Assembly (NCBI GenBank): GCA_003520545.1
Contig: DOUP01000125.1
Span: forward strand, 4,708-15,803
DNA length: 11,096 nt
Direction of reading: 5' to 3'
DNA from: Maritimibacter sp.
GTDB lineage: Bacteria; Pseudomonadota; Alphaproteobacteria; Rhodobacterales; Rhodobacteraceae
Under the pieces are notes generated by a model. The model saw nothing but the letters and a program-made list of their open reading frames with translations, was not told the origin of the DNA and searched no databases. The translations under genes and the position numbers were made by a program. Positions 1 through 6,614 of this stretch are shown piece after piece (the stretch's first letter is position 1; the number at the start of each line of letters is the position of its first letter).

Positions 1-119
1 CCGACACCCGCCATGACTTGCGACACGAGGGAATGGACCGGCCCGATATCGGTCACGACGCGCGGGGGGGCGGCAAAGGCGGGGGACGCAGTGAGGAGGA
101 GGGCGAGGGCTGTGCGCAT
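1..119 (-). CDS. znuA: Zinc ABC transporter substrate-binding protein ZnuA, N-terminus only (continues past the left edge)
   Basis: The first 39 codons of a leftward gene are visible. They encode a signal peptide (MRTALALLLTASPAFA, then APP) and the start of a mature protein containing VVTDIGPVHSLVSQVMAGVG. The 'V.DI.P.HSLV..VM.GVG' pattern is the usual first strand and helix of cluster 9 (ZnuA-type) metal-binding proteins, where the early His is a zinc ligand. ZnuA would capture zinc in the periplasm and pass it to ZnuB. The start is the ATG at 119-117, directly before the signal peptide. The gene diverges from zur-znuCB, and the two Zur-box-like palindromes lie 30-65 bp upstream, so both arms are probably controlled together. 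Family identity rests on 39 residues plus strong context. Confidence 0.85.
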   Translation of the reverse strand, partial: MRTALALLLTASPAFAAPPRVVTDIGPVHSLVSQVMAGV

Positions 120-149
120 GACTTGTCTCCGGGCCTAGGAAGGCGTAAG

Positions 150-164
150 TGTTACGATATAACA
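150..164. promoter_or_regulatory. Zur operator candidate, box 1 (imperfect 15-bp palindrome)
   Basis: TGTTACGATATAACA has 7-bp arms around a central A, with 5 of 7 positions symmetric. It shares its layout and right arm (TATAACA) with the perfect box 20 bp further right. It lies 30 bp upstream of the znuA ATG, so it probably acts mainly on znuA. Fur-family Zur proteins bind AT-rich palindromes of this type. Assignment to Zur is inference from position between znuA and zur. Confidence 0.7.
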
Positions 165-169
165 ATACC

Positions 170-184
170 TGTTATAGTATAACA
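170..184. promoter_or_regulatory. Zur operator candidate, box 2 (perfect 15-bp palindrome)
   Basis: TGTTATAGTATAACA is a perfect inverted repeat of 7+1+7 bases. Its centre (177) is 20 bp, about two helical turns, from the centre of box 1 (157), so two Zur dimers could sit on the same DNA face. It ends 18 bp before the zur ATG, a position likely to overlap the zur-znuCB promoter or transcription start. This suggests zinc-dependent autoregulation of zur. Confidence 0.8.
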
Positions 185-202
185 AAACGGGGTGCAAGAC
201 CG

Positions 203-694
203 ATGACATCACATGACGCCGCCCAAGCTTTTCACGCGCATGACCATGAAGCCTGCGCCGACCAGGCTCTCGCCCGCGCCGATGAAATCTGTGCCGAGGA
301 GGGCGTTCGCTTGACGCCCGTGCGCCGTCGCGCCTTGGAAATCCTGCTCGCAGAGCACCGGGCCCTTGGCGCCTACGAGGTGCTCGACGGGTTGGCGGAA
401 TCGGGGTTCGGCAAGCAGCCGCCGGTTGCCTATCGCGCCTTGGAATTCCTTGTGGATCAAGGGCTTGCGCATCGTATACGCCGGTTGAACGCCTTCATCG
501 CCTGCACCCATCCCGGCGCGGCCCATGCGCCCGTGTTCCTTATTTGCAAAACCTGTGACGCGGTAGCCGAAGCGCCGGGTGACGATCTGCGGGGCGCGCT
601 GGACCGCGAGGCGGCAAGCCTTGGCTTCACCATCGAACGCGCCAATATCGAAGCGGTCGGGCAATGCCCTGCCTGTGGGGAGGTCGCAGCGTGA
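203..694 (+). CDS. zur: Zinc uptake regulator, Fur family (Zur)
   Basis: A 163-aa Fur-family repressor, a normal length. A His/Cys-rich N-terminus (HAHDHEAC, residues 11-18) precedes a winged-helix domain (about 25-95) with the family pattern 'LTPVRRRALEILL' and 'VAYRALEFLVDQGLAHRI'. The C-terminal dimerisation domain has the two CxxC pairs (CKTC 115-118, CPAC 155-158) that form the structural zinc site, and AHAPVFLIC matches the sensory-site strand. The ATG at 203 was chosen over a TTG at 149 because the longer version would translate through both operator palindromes and add a non-homologous tail. The gene is first in zur-znuC-znuB and its TGA overlaps the znuC start. Zur rather than Fur is inferred from the znu neighbours. 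Confidence 0.93.
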   Translation: MTSHDAAQAFHAHDHEACADQALARADEICAEEGVRLTPVRRRALEILLAEHRALGAYEVLDGLAESGFGKQPPVAYRALEFLVDQGLAHRIRRLNAFIACTHPGAAHAPVFLICKTCDAVAEAPGDDLRGALDREAASLGFTIERANIEAVGQCPACGEVAA

Positions 695-1440
695 GTTTGC
701 TGTCCGCCGAGGGGCTGCACCTGAGTTACGGTGATCTGAAGGTGTTGGACGGCGTGTCGCTGGCGGTCGATCCGGGAGAGATCGTGACACTGGTCGGCCC
801 GAACGGGTCGGGGAAATCCTCGCTGGTGAAAGCGCTGACCGGGGTGGTGACGCCCGACCGCGGGCGGGTGTTCCGCAAACCGGGCCTGCGGCTGGGATAT
901 GTGCCGCAAAAGCTCGCGTTGGACCCGAGCCTGCCGATCACGGTGTCGCGGTTCCTGAACCTGCCCAGGCGGCGAGATCCGAAGCGCGTGGAAAAGGTGA
1001 TGGAGGACACGGGTATCGCCGGACTTGGTGACCGGCAGTTGGCGGCATTGTCCGGGGGACAGACGCAGCGTGCGCTTCTGGCGCGGGCGTTGTTGGGGGA
1101 ACCGGAGCTCTTGATCCTGGATGAGCCGACGACCGGGTTGGACCAGCCGGGCGAGGCGGCATTCTATCGTCAGATCGAGACGTTGCGCGAAGAGATGGGG
1201 TTGGCGATCTTCATGGTGAGCCATGATCTGCACGTCGTGATGGCCGCGTCGGATCGCGTGATTTGCCTGAACCACCACGTGTGTTGCGAGGGCACGCCGC
1301 ATGTGGTGCGCGATGCGCCGGAATACCGGGCGTTGTTTGGCGAGGGGACGCGGGGGGCGTTGGCGTTGTATCAACATCACCACGATCACGACCATGACCA
1401 TGCTCACGGGCACGACGATAAGGAGGCGCACCATGGTTGA
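691..1440 (+). CDS. znuC: Zinc ABC transporter ATP-binding protein ZnuC
   Basis: A 249-aa cytoplasmic ATPase of the metal-ion ABC importer family; it hydrolyses ATP to drive zinc passage through ZnuB. Visible motifs: Walker A GPNGSGKSS (36-44), a Q-loop in GYVPQK, the ABC signature LSGGQTQRALLARAL, Walker B LLILDEPTTGLD, and an H-loop in VSHDLHVV. The start is the GTG at 691, which overlaps the zur stop as GTGA and has GGGGAGG 7 bases upstream. An ATG at 664 in the same frame lies inside zur and is less likely. The tail is a His/Asp-rich run (HHHDHDHDHAHGHDD...HHG) of about 20 residues, typical of zinc-handling proteins and likely to bind the metal or act as a sensor. Confidence 0.95.
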   Translation: MSLLSAEGLHLSYGDLKVLDGVSLAVDPGEIVTLVGPNGSGKSSLVKALTGVVTPDRGRVFRKPGLRLGYVPQKLALDPSLPITVSRFLNLPRRRDPKRVEKVMEDTGIAGLGDRQLAALSGGQTQRALLARALLGEPELLILDEPTTGLDQPGEAAFYRQIETLREEMGLAIFMVSHDLHVVMAASDRVICLNHHVCCEGTPHVVRDAPEYRALFGEGTRGALALYQHHHDHDHDHAHGHDDKEAHHG

Positions 1441-2215
1441 TGATTTTCTGGTTCGTGCCGCCTTTGCGGGGATCGGGATTGCGGTTGCCGTCGGGCCCTT
1501 GGGAAGTTTCGTCGTCTGGCGGCGGATGGCCTATTTCGGGGATGCGACCGCCCATGCCTCGATCCTCGGCGTCGCGCTGGCACTGGTTTTTTCGGTCCCG
1601 GTGACGATCGGCACGCTTGCGGTTGCGCTGGGCATGGGGCTGGTGGTGAGCTGGCTTGTCACGCGCGGCCACGCAATGGATGCGACGCTTGGCGTTCTGT
1701 CTCACTCCGCACTGGCCGCCGGGTTGGTCGCTGTCTCTTTCGTTTCCGGTGCGCGCGTGGACCTGAACGCGTTTCTGTTTGGGGACATCCTGGCGGTTGG
1801 CTGGGATGATCTGGCGGTGATCTGGGGCGGCGCGGCGTTGGTGTCCGCCTTGATCCTGTGGCGCTGGTCGGCGCTTCTCACCTCGACCCTATCCGAAGAT
1901 CTTGCGGTCGCGTCCGGGATCGACCCGCGCCGGGAGCGGTTGATCCTGACGTTGGCCCTGGCCGTCGTGGTGGCGGTTGCGCTGAAGGTTGTCGGCGCGC
2001 TCCTGATTGCGGCGATGCTGATTATCCCGGCGTCGGCTGCGCGCGGGCTATCGCGCTCGCCGGAAGCCATGGCGATCTGGGCGGTCCTGATTGGCGCGGT
2101 ATCGGCGGTTGCGGGCTTGGGCCTGTCCTTTGGGTTCGACACACCAGCGGGACCGTCCATCGTCGTGGCTGCGGCGGTGATCTTTGCCGGGGTCAGCGTG
2201 TTGCGCCGCGCCTAG
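1433..2215 (+). CDS. znuB: Zinc ABC transporter permease ZnuB
   Basis: A 260-aa, very hydrophobic inner-membrane protein of the ABC-3 (ZnuB/TroC/MntB) permease family, with roughly 7-8 membrane segments. Family hallmarks are an N-terminal 'GPLGSFVVWRRMAYFGDATAHASILGVAL' region, whose GDA-x-AH-S element is the conserved cytoplasmic contact with the ATPase, a central 'NAFLFGDIL', and 'VGALLIAAMLIIPASAA' near the C-terminus. The start is the ATG at 1433, preceded by AAGGAGG (1420-1426). It lies 8 bp inside the end of znuC, so the two are translationally coupled. The longer open frame upstream is out-of-phase znuC sequence. The TAG overlaps the stop of the convergent AEC gene by 4 bp, leaving no room for an intergenic terminator. 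Confidence 0.95.
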   Translation: MVDDFLVRAAFAGIGIAVAVGPLGSFVVWRRMAYFGDATAHASILGVALALVFSVPVTIGTLAVALGMGLVVSWLVTRGHAMDATLGVLSHSALAAGLVAVSFVSGARVDLNAFLFGDILAVGWDDLAVIWGGAALVSALILWRWSALLTSTLSEDLAVASGIDPRRERLILTLALAVVVAVALKVVGALLIAAMLIIPASAARGLSRSPEAMAIWAVLIGAVSAVAGLGLSFGFDTPAGPSIVVAAAVIFAGVSVLRRA

Positions 2216-3144
2216 GGCAGGATGTGCAGCCAGACCCAGATCGTGACGAGCGAACTGGCGGTTGCGGCGAGCACCGCCGTCGCCGCGACCCTTTTGCCCA
2301 CGTTGTACATGCTGGCGAAGAGGAAGGCGTTGACGCCAGGAGCCATGGAGGCGGTCAGAACGGCGGATCGAAGCTGGCCGGTGGACAGGCTGAACGCCGT
2401 GCCCAGCGTCCAGGTCACAGCCGGGTGCAGAACAAGTGCCACGAGCATGATCCAGGCGACCACGCGTAGATCGCCCTCCGGCTTGTAACTGCAAAGCACC
2501 CCGCCGAGACCGAAGAGCGCAGCCGGGAGCGCAGCGGCGGCGACCAGGTTCACCGCGTCACTGACTGGCTGCGGAATGATCACGCCGGACAGGTTGACGG
2601 CGAGCCCCAGAACGATGCCGATGACCAAAGGATTGCGCACCATGGACTTCGTGACCGAAACCAGCGGACGCAAAAGCCCCCCGCCGGACCCGTTGCGCAC
2701 GATCTCCATCGCGGTGACGCCGATCAGGTAACAGGTCGGCGCGTGGATCGAAATGATCGCGAAATTCGGGCCCAAGGCGTCCGTTCCGTAAGCGCGTTCC
2801 GTGATCGGCAGGCCCAGCAGAACGGCATTGGAAAACAGCGTGGCGAAGCCGATGGCGACGCTGTCGGGCCACGGGCGGCCAAAGAGGAACCGCGCACCCA
2901 AAAGCCCCGCGAAGAACCCGAGGATCGCACCTGCGTAGAAGGAGGCAAGCAGGCGCACATCGAAGGTCTCGCCCAGGTCGATCTGCGACATGGCGCGAAA
3001 CAGCAGGATCGGAACCGCGAAGTTCTGGGCGAATTTCATCAACCCGTCGACCGCGTTGTCATTCAAGCCCAGCTTCCAGCGCGCCAGGTAGCCAAAGCCA
3101 ATGACCAGAAAGACCGGAAGAATGATGTTGATCAGCGCGGGCAT
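2212..3144 (-). CDS. AEC (auxin efflux carrier) family permease
   Basis: A 310-aa integral membrane protein with about ten hydrophobic segments. It belongs to the AEC transporter family (TC 2.A.69), whose bacterial members move malonate, malate and other small organic anions. Recognisable elements are the N-terminus LPVFLVIGFGYLARW, a central 'ANLFSNAVLLGLP'-like stretch (here TLFSNAVLLGLPI), 'NPLVIGIVLGLAVNL', and the C-terminal 'MAPGVNAFLFASMYN...ATAVLAATASSLVTI'. It is the last gene of the holB-tatD-MBL operon: its ATG shares one base with the MBL stop (TGATG), so its translation is probably coupled. The substrate cannot be read from sequence, and neither the MBL enzyme nor TatD suggests one. 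Its link to the operon may be transcriptional only. Confidence 0.88.
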   Translation of the reverse strand: MPALINIILPVFLVIGFGYLARWKLGLNDNAVDGLMKFAQNFAVPILLFRAMSQIDLGETFDVRLLASFYAGAILGFFAGLLGARFLFGRPWPDSVAIGFATLFSNAVLLGLPITERAYGTDALGPNFAIISIHAPTCYLIGVTAMEIVRNGSGGGLLRPLVSVTKSMVRNPLVIGIVLGLAVNLSGVIIPQPVSDAVNLVAAAALPAALFGLGGVLCSYKPEGDLRVVAWIMLVALVLHPAVTWTLGTAFSLSTGQLRSAVLTASMAPGVNAFLFASMYNVGKRVAATAVLAATASSLVTIWVWLHILP

Positions 3145-3941
3145 CAGACGTCGTAGCTGAGCGTCAGTCCATCATGGGCTGGCGTGACATGGGCGGGCGT
3201 CTCGCCCGCGACCGTGTCGTGGTCGATGTCGATGTGCATATTGGTCAGGACGCCGCGTTTCGCGCCGGAGCGCTCGATCCAGCCCAATGTCTTTTCCAAA
3301 TGCGCATGGGTCGGATGCGGGGTGTAGCGCAGCGCGTCGATCACGAAATCTTCGAGTCCTTCGAGATGTTGCCAGTTTTCCTCCCGCATTTCCGAGACAT
3401 CTGGCAGATAGGCCAAGGGCCCCATGCGGAACCCGAGCGAGTCAATATTGCCGTGGTCCACCTCGAAGGGGGTGAATTCGATCGCGCCGCCTTTGCCCTC
3501 GATCTGGAACGGGCCAGAAATCGTGTAGAGGTCGAGGATCGGCGGGTAGTTGGACCCTTCGGGCTGCACGAAGGCGTAACCAAAACGCGACAGGAGCGCG
3601 TTCTGGGTTTCGCCGTCGGCCCAGACGGGAAGGCGCGCGCGCATGTTGAACACGATCATGCGCAGGTCGTCGATCCCGTGGACGTGGTCGGCATGACTGT
3701 GGGTATAGACCACCGCGTCAAGCTCGCCGATGTCGGCATCCAGAAGCTGCGAGCGAAGGTCTGGCGAGGTGTCGATCAACACGCGTGTGATGCCGCCCAC
3801 ATCTTCGCGTGTGACCAGAAGCGAGCAGCGGCGACGGACATTTTTCGGATTGTTCGGATCGCAGGCACCCCAGTGGCCGCCGAGACGCGGGACACCGCCC
3901 GAAGAGCCGCAACCGAGGATCGTGAAGGACAGCCGCGCCAT
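3144..3941 (-). CDS. MBL-fold metallohydrolase (PhnP-like phosphodiesterase family)
   Basis: A 265-aa soluble metallo-beta-lactamase-fold hydrolase. The N-terminus has the GCGSSGGVPR motif (10-19) seen in the PhnP / cyclic-phosphodiesterase branch, followed by the metal motif THSHADH (His81, His83, Asp85, His86) and GIDDLR. Later ligands are likely the His in 'EVDHGN' and those around TPHPTHAHLEK and MHIDIDHD near the C-terminus. PhnP cleaves 5-phosphoribosyl 1,2-cyclic phosphate, but no phn genes are nearby, so the substrate here is unknown and may be another cyclic or nucleotidyl phosphodiester. The start is the ATG at 3941, sharing one base with the tatD TGA; the frame stays open further upstream but only as tatD antiframe. 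Genes of this kind commonly follow tatD in alphaproteobacteria. Confidence 0.88.
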   Translation of the reverse strand: MARLSFTILGCGSSGGVPRLGGHWGACDPNNPKNVRRRCSLLVTREDVGGITRVLIDTSPDLRSQLLDADIGELDAVVYTHSHADHVHGIDDLRMIVFNMRARLPVWADGETQNALLSRFGYAFVQPEGSNYPPILDLYTISGPFQIEGKGGAIEFTPFEVDHGNIDSLGFRMGPLAYLPDVSEMREENWQHLEGLEDFVIDALRYTPHPTHAHLEKTLGWIERSGAKRGVLTNMHIDIDHDTVAGETPAHVTPAHDGLTLSYDV

Positions 3942-4747
3942 CAGGCCGCGGCCTCGTATTTCGCGGCCTTCCAGAACAGGCGGTCGAAATTCTCCTGCGT
4001 CTTGGCGGCGAAATCGACGTAGTCGAGACCGGAGACCTCTGCGCCGACCTTTGCGGTATGGGCCGTGAAAGCGGGCTCGTTTCGTTTGCCGCGATGGGGC
4101 GGGGGGGCGAGGTAGGGGCTGTCGGTTTCGACAAGGATGCGGTCCACGGGCGCGTCGGCGAAAATTTCGCGCAACTCCTGGGAGCGCGGGAAAGCGGCGA
4201 TCCCGGACATGGACAGGTAAAAGCCCAGATCGAGCGCGGCCATGGCAAGGTCGCGTCCTGACGAAAAGCAATGCATGACGCAGGTATAGGCACCGTTTCG
4301 GTGTTCTTCCGTCAGGATGCGCGCCATTTCCTCGTCCGCGTCGCGGGCATGGATGATGAGCGGCAGGCCGGTCTCCCGCGCTGCCGCGATATGGATGCGA
4401 AGGCTTTCCTTTTGCGCCTCAGCACTTTCGGCGGTGTAGTGGTAATCAAGCCCGCTCTCGCCGATCCCGACCATCTTGGGATGCTTGGCGAGGGTCACAA
4501 GCTCGTCCACCGTCGCCATCGGTTCTGACGCCACGCTCATCGGGTGGGTGGCGGCGGCAAAGAAGATAGGGTCGTAAGCCTCGGCAATCGCCTGCACCTG
4601 CGGCACGTTCCTGAGCTTCGTGGCGATGGAGACCATGCGGGTCACGCCCGCCTCGCGCGCGTTGGCGACGATCTCGTCCAGCTGCCCTTCGAAGTCGGGG
4701 AAGTCGAGGTGGCAATGGCTGTCGGTAATGATGGGTGTGTCGGTCAT
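3941..4747 (-). CDS. tatD: TatD-family metal-dependent deoxyribonuclease
   Basis: A 268-aa TIM-barrel hydrolase of the TatD/YcfH family, whose members are Mg-dependent 3'-5' exonucleases linked to DNA repair and RNA or protein quality control. Metal-site motifs in order: SHCHLDF (His11, His13), the Glu of GIGESGLDY, His in LIIHARDAD, His in CVMHCFSSG, and Asp in LVETDSPYLAP. Length and motif order are fully normal. The ATG at 4747 overlaps the holB stop as ATGA, and its own stop overlaps the MBL start as TGATG. The order holB-tatD-MBL is widespread. In this region YcfH/TatD paralogue naming is loose, so the symbol marks the family, not a proven orthologue of E. coli tatD. Confidence 0.92.
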   Translation of the reverse strand: MTDTPIITDSHCHLDFPDFEGQLDEIVANAREAGVTRMVSIATKLRNVPQVQAIAEAYDPIFFAAATHPMSVASEPMATVDELVTLAKHPKMVGIGESGLDYHYTAESAEAQKESLRIHIAAARETGLPLIIHARDADEEMARILTEEHRNGAYTCVMHCFSSGRDLAMAALDLGFYLSMSGIAAFPRSQELREIFADAPVDRILVETDSPYLAPPPHRGKRNEPAFTAHTAKVGAEVSGLDYVDFAAKTQENFDRLFWKAAKYEAAA

Positions 4748-5877
4748 GCTGCCCGTTGCGATGCGGTCTCGTTGATCCTGAAGACCATATCGAGGATGAG
4801 GGCGGCAGGGTCAAGGTTCACACCCCGGCCATGCGCCGCGCGCGACGAAATCTCTTGTGCCCGTTCGGCCCAGAGACGCGCACCGTAGGCATCCGGGGCA
4901 AGGCGGGCGAAGAGCTGAGCCTCGCCGGGGGCCGCCTCGATCAGGGGCGGGCGACCTGCGCCTGTGCGCGCCAGGCGGGTGAGGGACAGGTCGAAGAGGG
5001 GAAGGATGAGATCATAGCGCGGTGCGTTGGCGGCACCCGGCGCGGAGTTTGCCAGCGTGATGGCGCGGGCGCGGTCATAGCGCGGCGCTTGGGCGAAGAT
5101 CGCCACGAGATCCTCGTAAATCTTCAGCCCGCCCAGTTCGGAAAGCCGCATGGCTTCGCCCACGGAGCCGCCGGCAAGTTCGCCAAGCGCTTCGGCATCG
5201 GGACCGGGATCGGCGCCAGCGGCTTCGAGCGCCTGCGCCAGATCGGGCGGTGCAAGCGGCGAAAGGCGCAACTCGCGGCACCGTGACCGGATTGTCGGCA
5301 GCAAGCGAGATGGCTGGTGGCTGACGAGAAGCATGGTCGCGCGCTTTGGTGGCTCCTCCAACATCTTGAGCAACGCGTTGGCGGCCTGGGTGTTCATCTC
5401 GTCCGCCGCATCCACGATCACCACCCGCCGCCCGCCGTCAGACGCGGACAACCCGAAAAACTCGCGCAATTTGCGCACTTCGTTCACGCGAATGTCGGCC
5501 GAGAGCTTGTCGCCCTTGTCGTTGGGTCCGCGCCGCAAGACGAAAAGACCGGGTTCCGCACCCTGCATGGAGCGGCGCACAACCGGATGATCCGGGTCGA
5601 TGTCGAGGGTCTCCGGGGGCGCGGGTGCGTCGCCGAACAGACCGCCACCCTCCGGCGGTGGCGTTGCCAACAAGAACCGCGCAAGCCGCCACGCCAGCGT
5701 CGCCTTGCCCACGCCTCGTGGCCCGGTGATGAGCCAGCCGTGGTGAAGTCGACCGGAGTTGTAAGCGGTCAGGAACCCCTGTTCGGCCTCACCTTGCCCC
5801 AGCAGCCGCGCCGTCTCACGCGGATGCGGCGCGCCGTCGATGCGGTCGGGTTCGGGAAGCTCGGACAGATCAGCCAT
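4744..5877 (-). CDS. holB: DNA polymerase III subunit delta'
   Basis: A 377-aa AAA+ clamp-loader subunit. With delta and DnaX it opens the beta clamp and loads it at primer termini. The P-loop is GPRGVGKAT (52-60). The Walker B-like VVIVDAADEM is followed by 'NTQAANALLKMLEEPP' and 'LLVSHQPSRLLPTIRSRCRELRL', which contains the SRC arginine-finger motif. The Cys4 zinc module of E. coli delta' and DnaX is not visible between Walker A and B; that stretch is Pro/Gly-rich and Cys-free. The gene is first in the operon as seen here. Its ATG (5877) has accessory DNA upstream rather than the thymidylate kinase gene (tmk) that often precedes holB in related bacteria, so its promoter must lie in 5878-5970 or transcription must read in from the toxin/immunity genes. 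Confidence 0.92.
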   Translation of the reverse strand: MADLSELPEPDRIDGAPHPRETARLLGQGEAEQGFLTAYNSGRLHHGWLITGPRGVGKATLAWRLARFLLATPPPEGGGLFGDAPAPPETLDIDPDHPVVRRSMQGAEPGLFVLRRGPNDKGDKLSADIRVNEVRKLREFFGLSASDGGRRVVIVDAADEMNTQAANALLKMLEEPPKRATMLLVSHQPSRLLPTIRSRCRELRLSPLAPPDLAQALEAAGADPGPDAEALGELAGGSVGEAMRLSELGGLKIYEDLVAIFAQAPRYDRARAITLANSAPGAANAPRYDLILPLFDLSLTRLARTGAGRPPLIEAAPGEAQLFARLAPDAYGARLWAERAQEISSRAAHGRGVNLDPAALILDMVFRINETASQRAA

Positions 5878-5970
5878 GCGGGCAATTTACACCCTTGAGG
5901 GCTGTGCGAAAGGGCGAATGGGCAAGTGGCGGAGCGGATGGGCCTGGGAGCGAACGTTCTCCAGCCTAGC

Positions 5971-6264
5971 TCAGCCTTCGAATTCGGGATAAGGTCCGTC
6001 CGAAAAAAGAAAATCACGTAGCGCTTCGACGTACGCAAACAGCGCTTCGTCGTTTTCGAATTCGATATCCGTTCTGCGCGCGTAATCGTCAGCGGTCAGA
6101 GACCGGTTTTCCAAGACATAATCGAAATTCCGACGCAGGCGCTCAGACCATTCGCTCGACCACCCGAGTTCTTCTTTCAATTTGTCCGGGCCATACACGT
6201 TCGCCCCGCAATAGAGGAACATGTCATCCAGCCAAGCCTGGGCCCGCAGGTCGAGAGATTTCAT
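5971..6264 (-). CDS. Immunity-protein candidate 2 (paralogue of the protein at 6339-6611)
   Basis: A 97-aa soluble, strongly acidic protein with no signal peptide or membrane segment. I do not recognise a named family. From MFLYCG to GPYPE it aligns without gaps over 80 residues with the protein at 6339-6611, with about 35 identities by hand count. Shared landmarks are MFxxCG, the Y.PD.LK..L element, LTAD-[DE]-Y, F-[DE]-NDE and FLF..GP[FY]PE. Immunity is inferred from small size, acidity, duplication and position. Its ATG overlaps (ATGA) the stop of a 25-codon scrap matching the C-terminus of the neighbouring toxin candidate, so it once sat directly behind a toxin gene. Relative to its paralogue it has 7 more residues at the N-terminus and 3 more at the C-terminus. 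Confidence 0.75.
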   Translation of the reverse strand: MKSLDLRAQAWLDDMFLYCGANVYGPDKLKEELGWSSEWSERLRRNFDYVLENRSLTADDYARRTDIEFENDEALFAYVEALRDFLFSDGPYPEFEG

Positions 6265-6338
6265 TGTCGCGCTCCCATCGGATACATCGTGACCAGCACA
6301 GGCTCACCGCCAATCCCGGCCAATGCCGCCAACAAACG
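6261..6338 (-). pseudogene. 3' remnant of a second toxin C-terminal domain
   Basis: Reading leftward directly after the stop of the immunity gene at 6339-6611, in the same frame, are 25 sense codons and a TGA. The residues include LLA, then after a short stretch EPVLVTMYP. The intact toxin candidate ends with LLA, a stretch one residue longer, then EPALVTMYPITR. The match is at protein level, with synonymous differences (CTGGTCACGATGTAT against CTCGTCACCATGTAC), so this is an old, diverged copy and not a recent duplication. The TGA overlaps the ATG of the next immunity gene as ATGA, the coupling expected of a toxin/immunity pair. No start codon or upstream toxin sequence remains. The break falls at the preceding immunity stop codon. 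Confidence 0.8.
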
Positions 6339-6611
6339 TCATTCCGGAAATGGTCCGCGTTGAAAAAGGAAACCGAACATCGCCCGAAGGTAGCCGTACA
6401 TCTCTTCGTCATTGTCAAAATGGAACCCGATATCCTTTTCGTATTCGTCGGCAGTCAACGGCCTGTCCCGCAAGACCGCCTCGAAACGCTCCCGGAATCG
6501 GCGCGAGTCATCAGGGTCAATCTCAAGACCCGCCTTCAAGGCGTCAGGATCGTAGGTTTCCGGCCCACAAAGCATGAACATAGTCCTTTTCCAACTGTCT
6601 AGGCTGACCAT
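6339..6611 (-). CDS. Immunity-protein candidate 1, directly downstream of the toxin domain
   Basis: A 90-aa acidic soluble protein with no recognised named family, paralogous to the one at 5971-6264. It begins MVSLDSWKRTMFMLCGPETY and ends with FLFQRGPFPE. The ATG at 6611 lies 3 nt after the TAG of the toxin candidate, and GAGG in the toxin's last codons provides a ribosome-binding site 6-7 nt upstream, so expression should be coupled to the toxin. That order and spacing are typical of polymorphic toxin/immunity pairs, where the immunity protein binds and blocks its cognate toxin in the cytoplasm. Function is inferred from context. The frame after its TGA continues in phase into the second toxin scrap, so readthrough would add 25 residues; I have no sign this occurs. 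Confidence 0.8.
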   Translation of the reverse strand: MVSLDSWKRTMFMLCGPETYDPDALKAGLEIDPDDSRRFRERFEAVLRDRPLTADEYEKDIGFHFDNDEEMYGYLRAMFGFLFQRGPFPE

Positions 6612-6614
6612 TTT

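Noticed and set aside
457..1434. Long leftward frame of 325 codons opposite zur and znuC
   Set aside because: It is the antisense shadow of high-GC coding sequence; the opposite strand encodes clear Zur and ZnuC motifs.
5945..5965. Near-palindrome around GAACGTTC between holB and the immunity gene as a terminator
   Set aside because: The pairing has bulges and mismatches and lacks a T-run; too weak to annotate.
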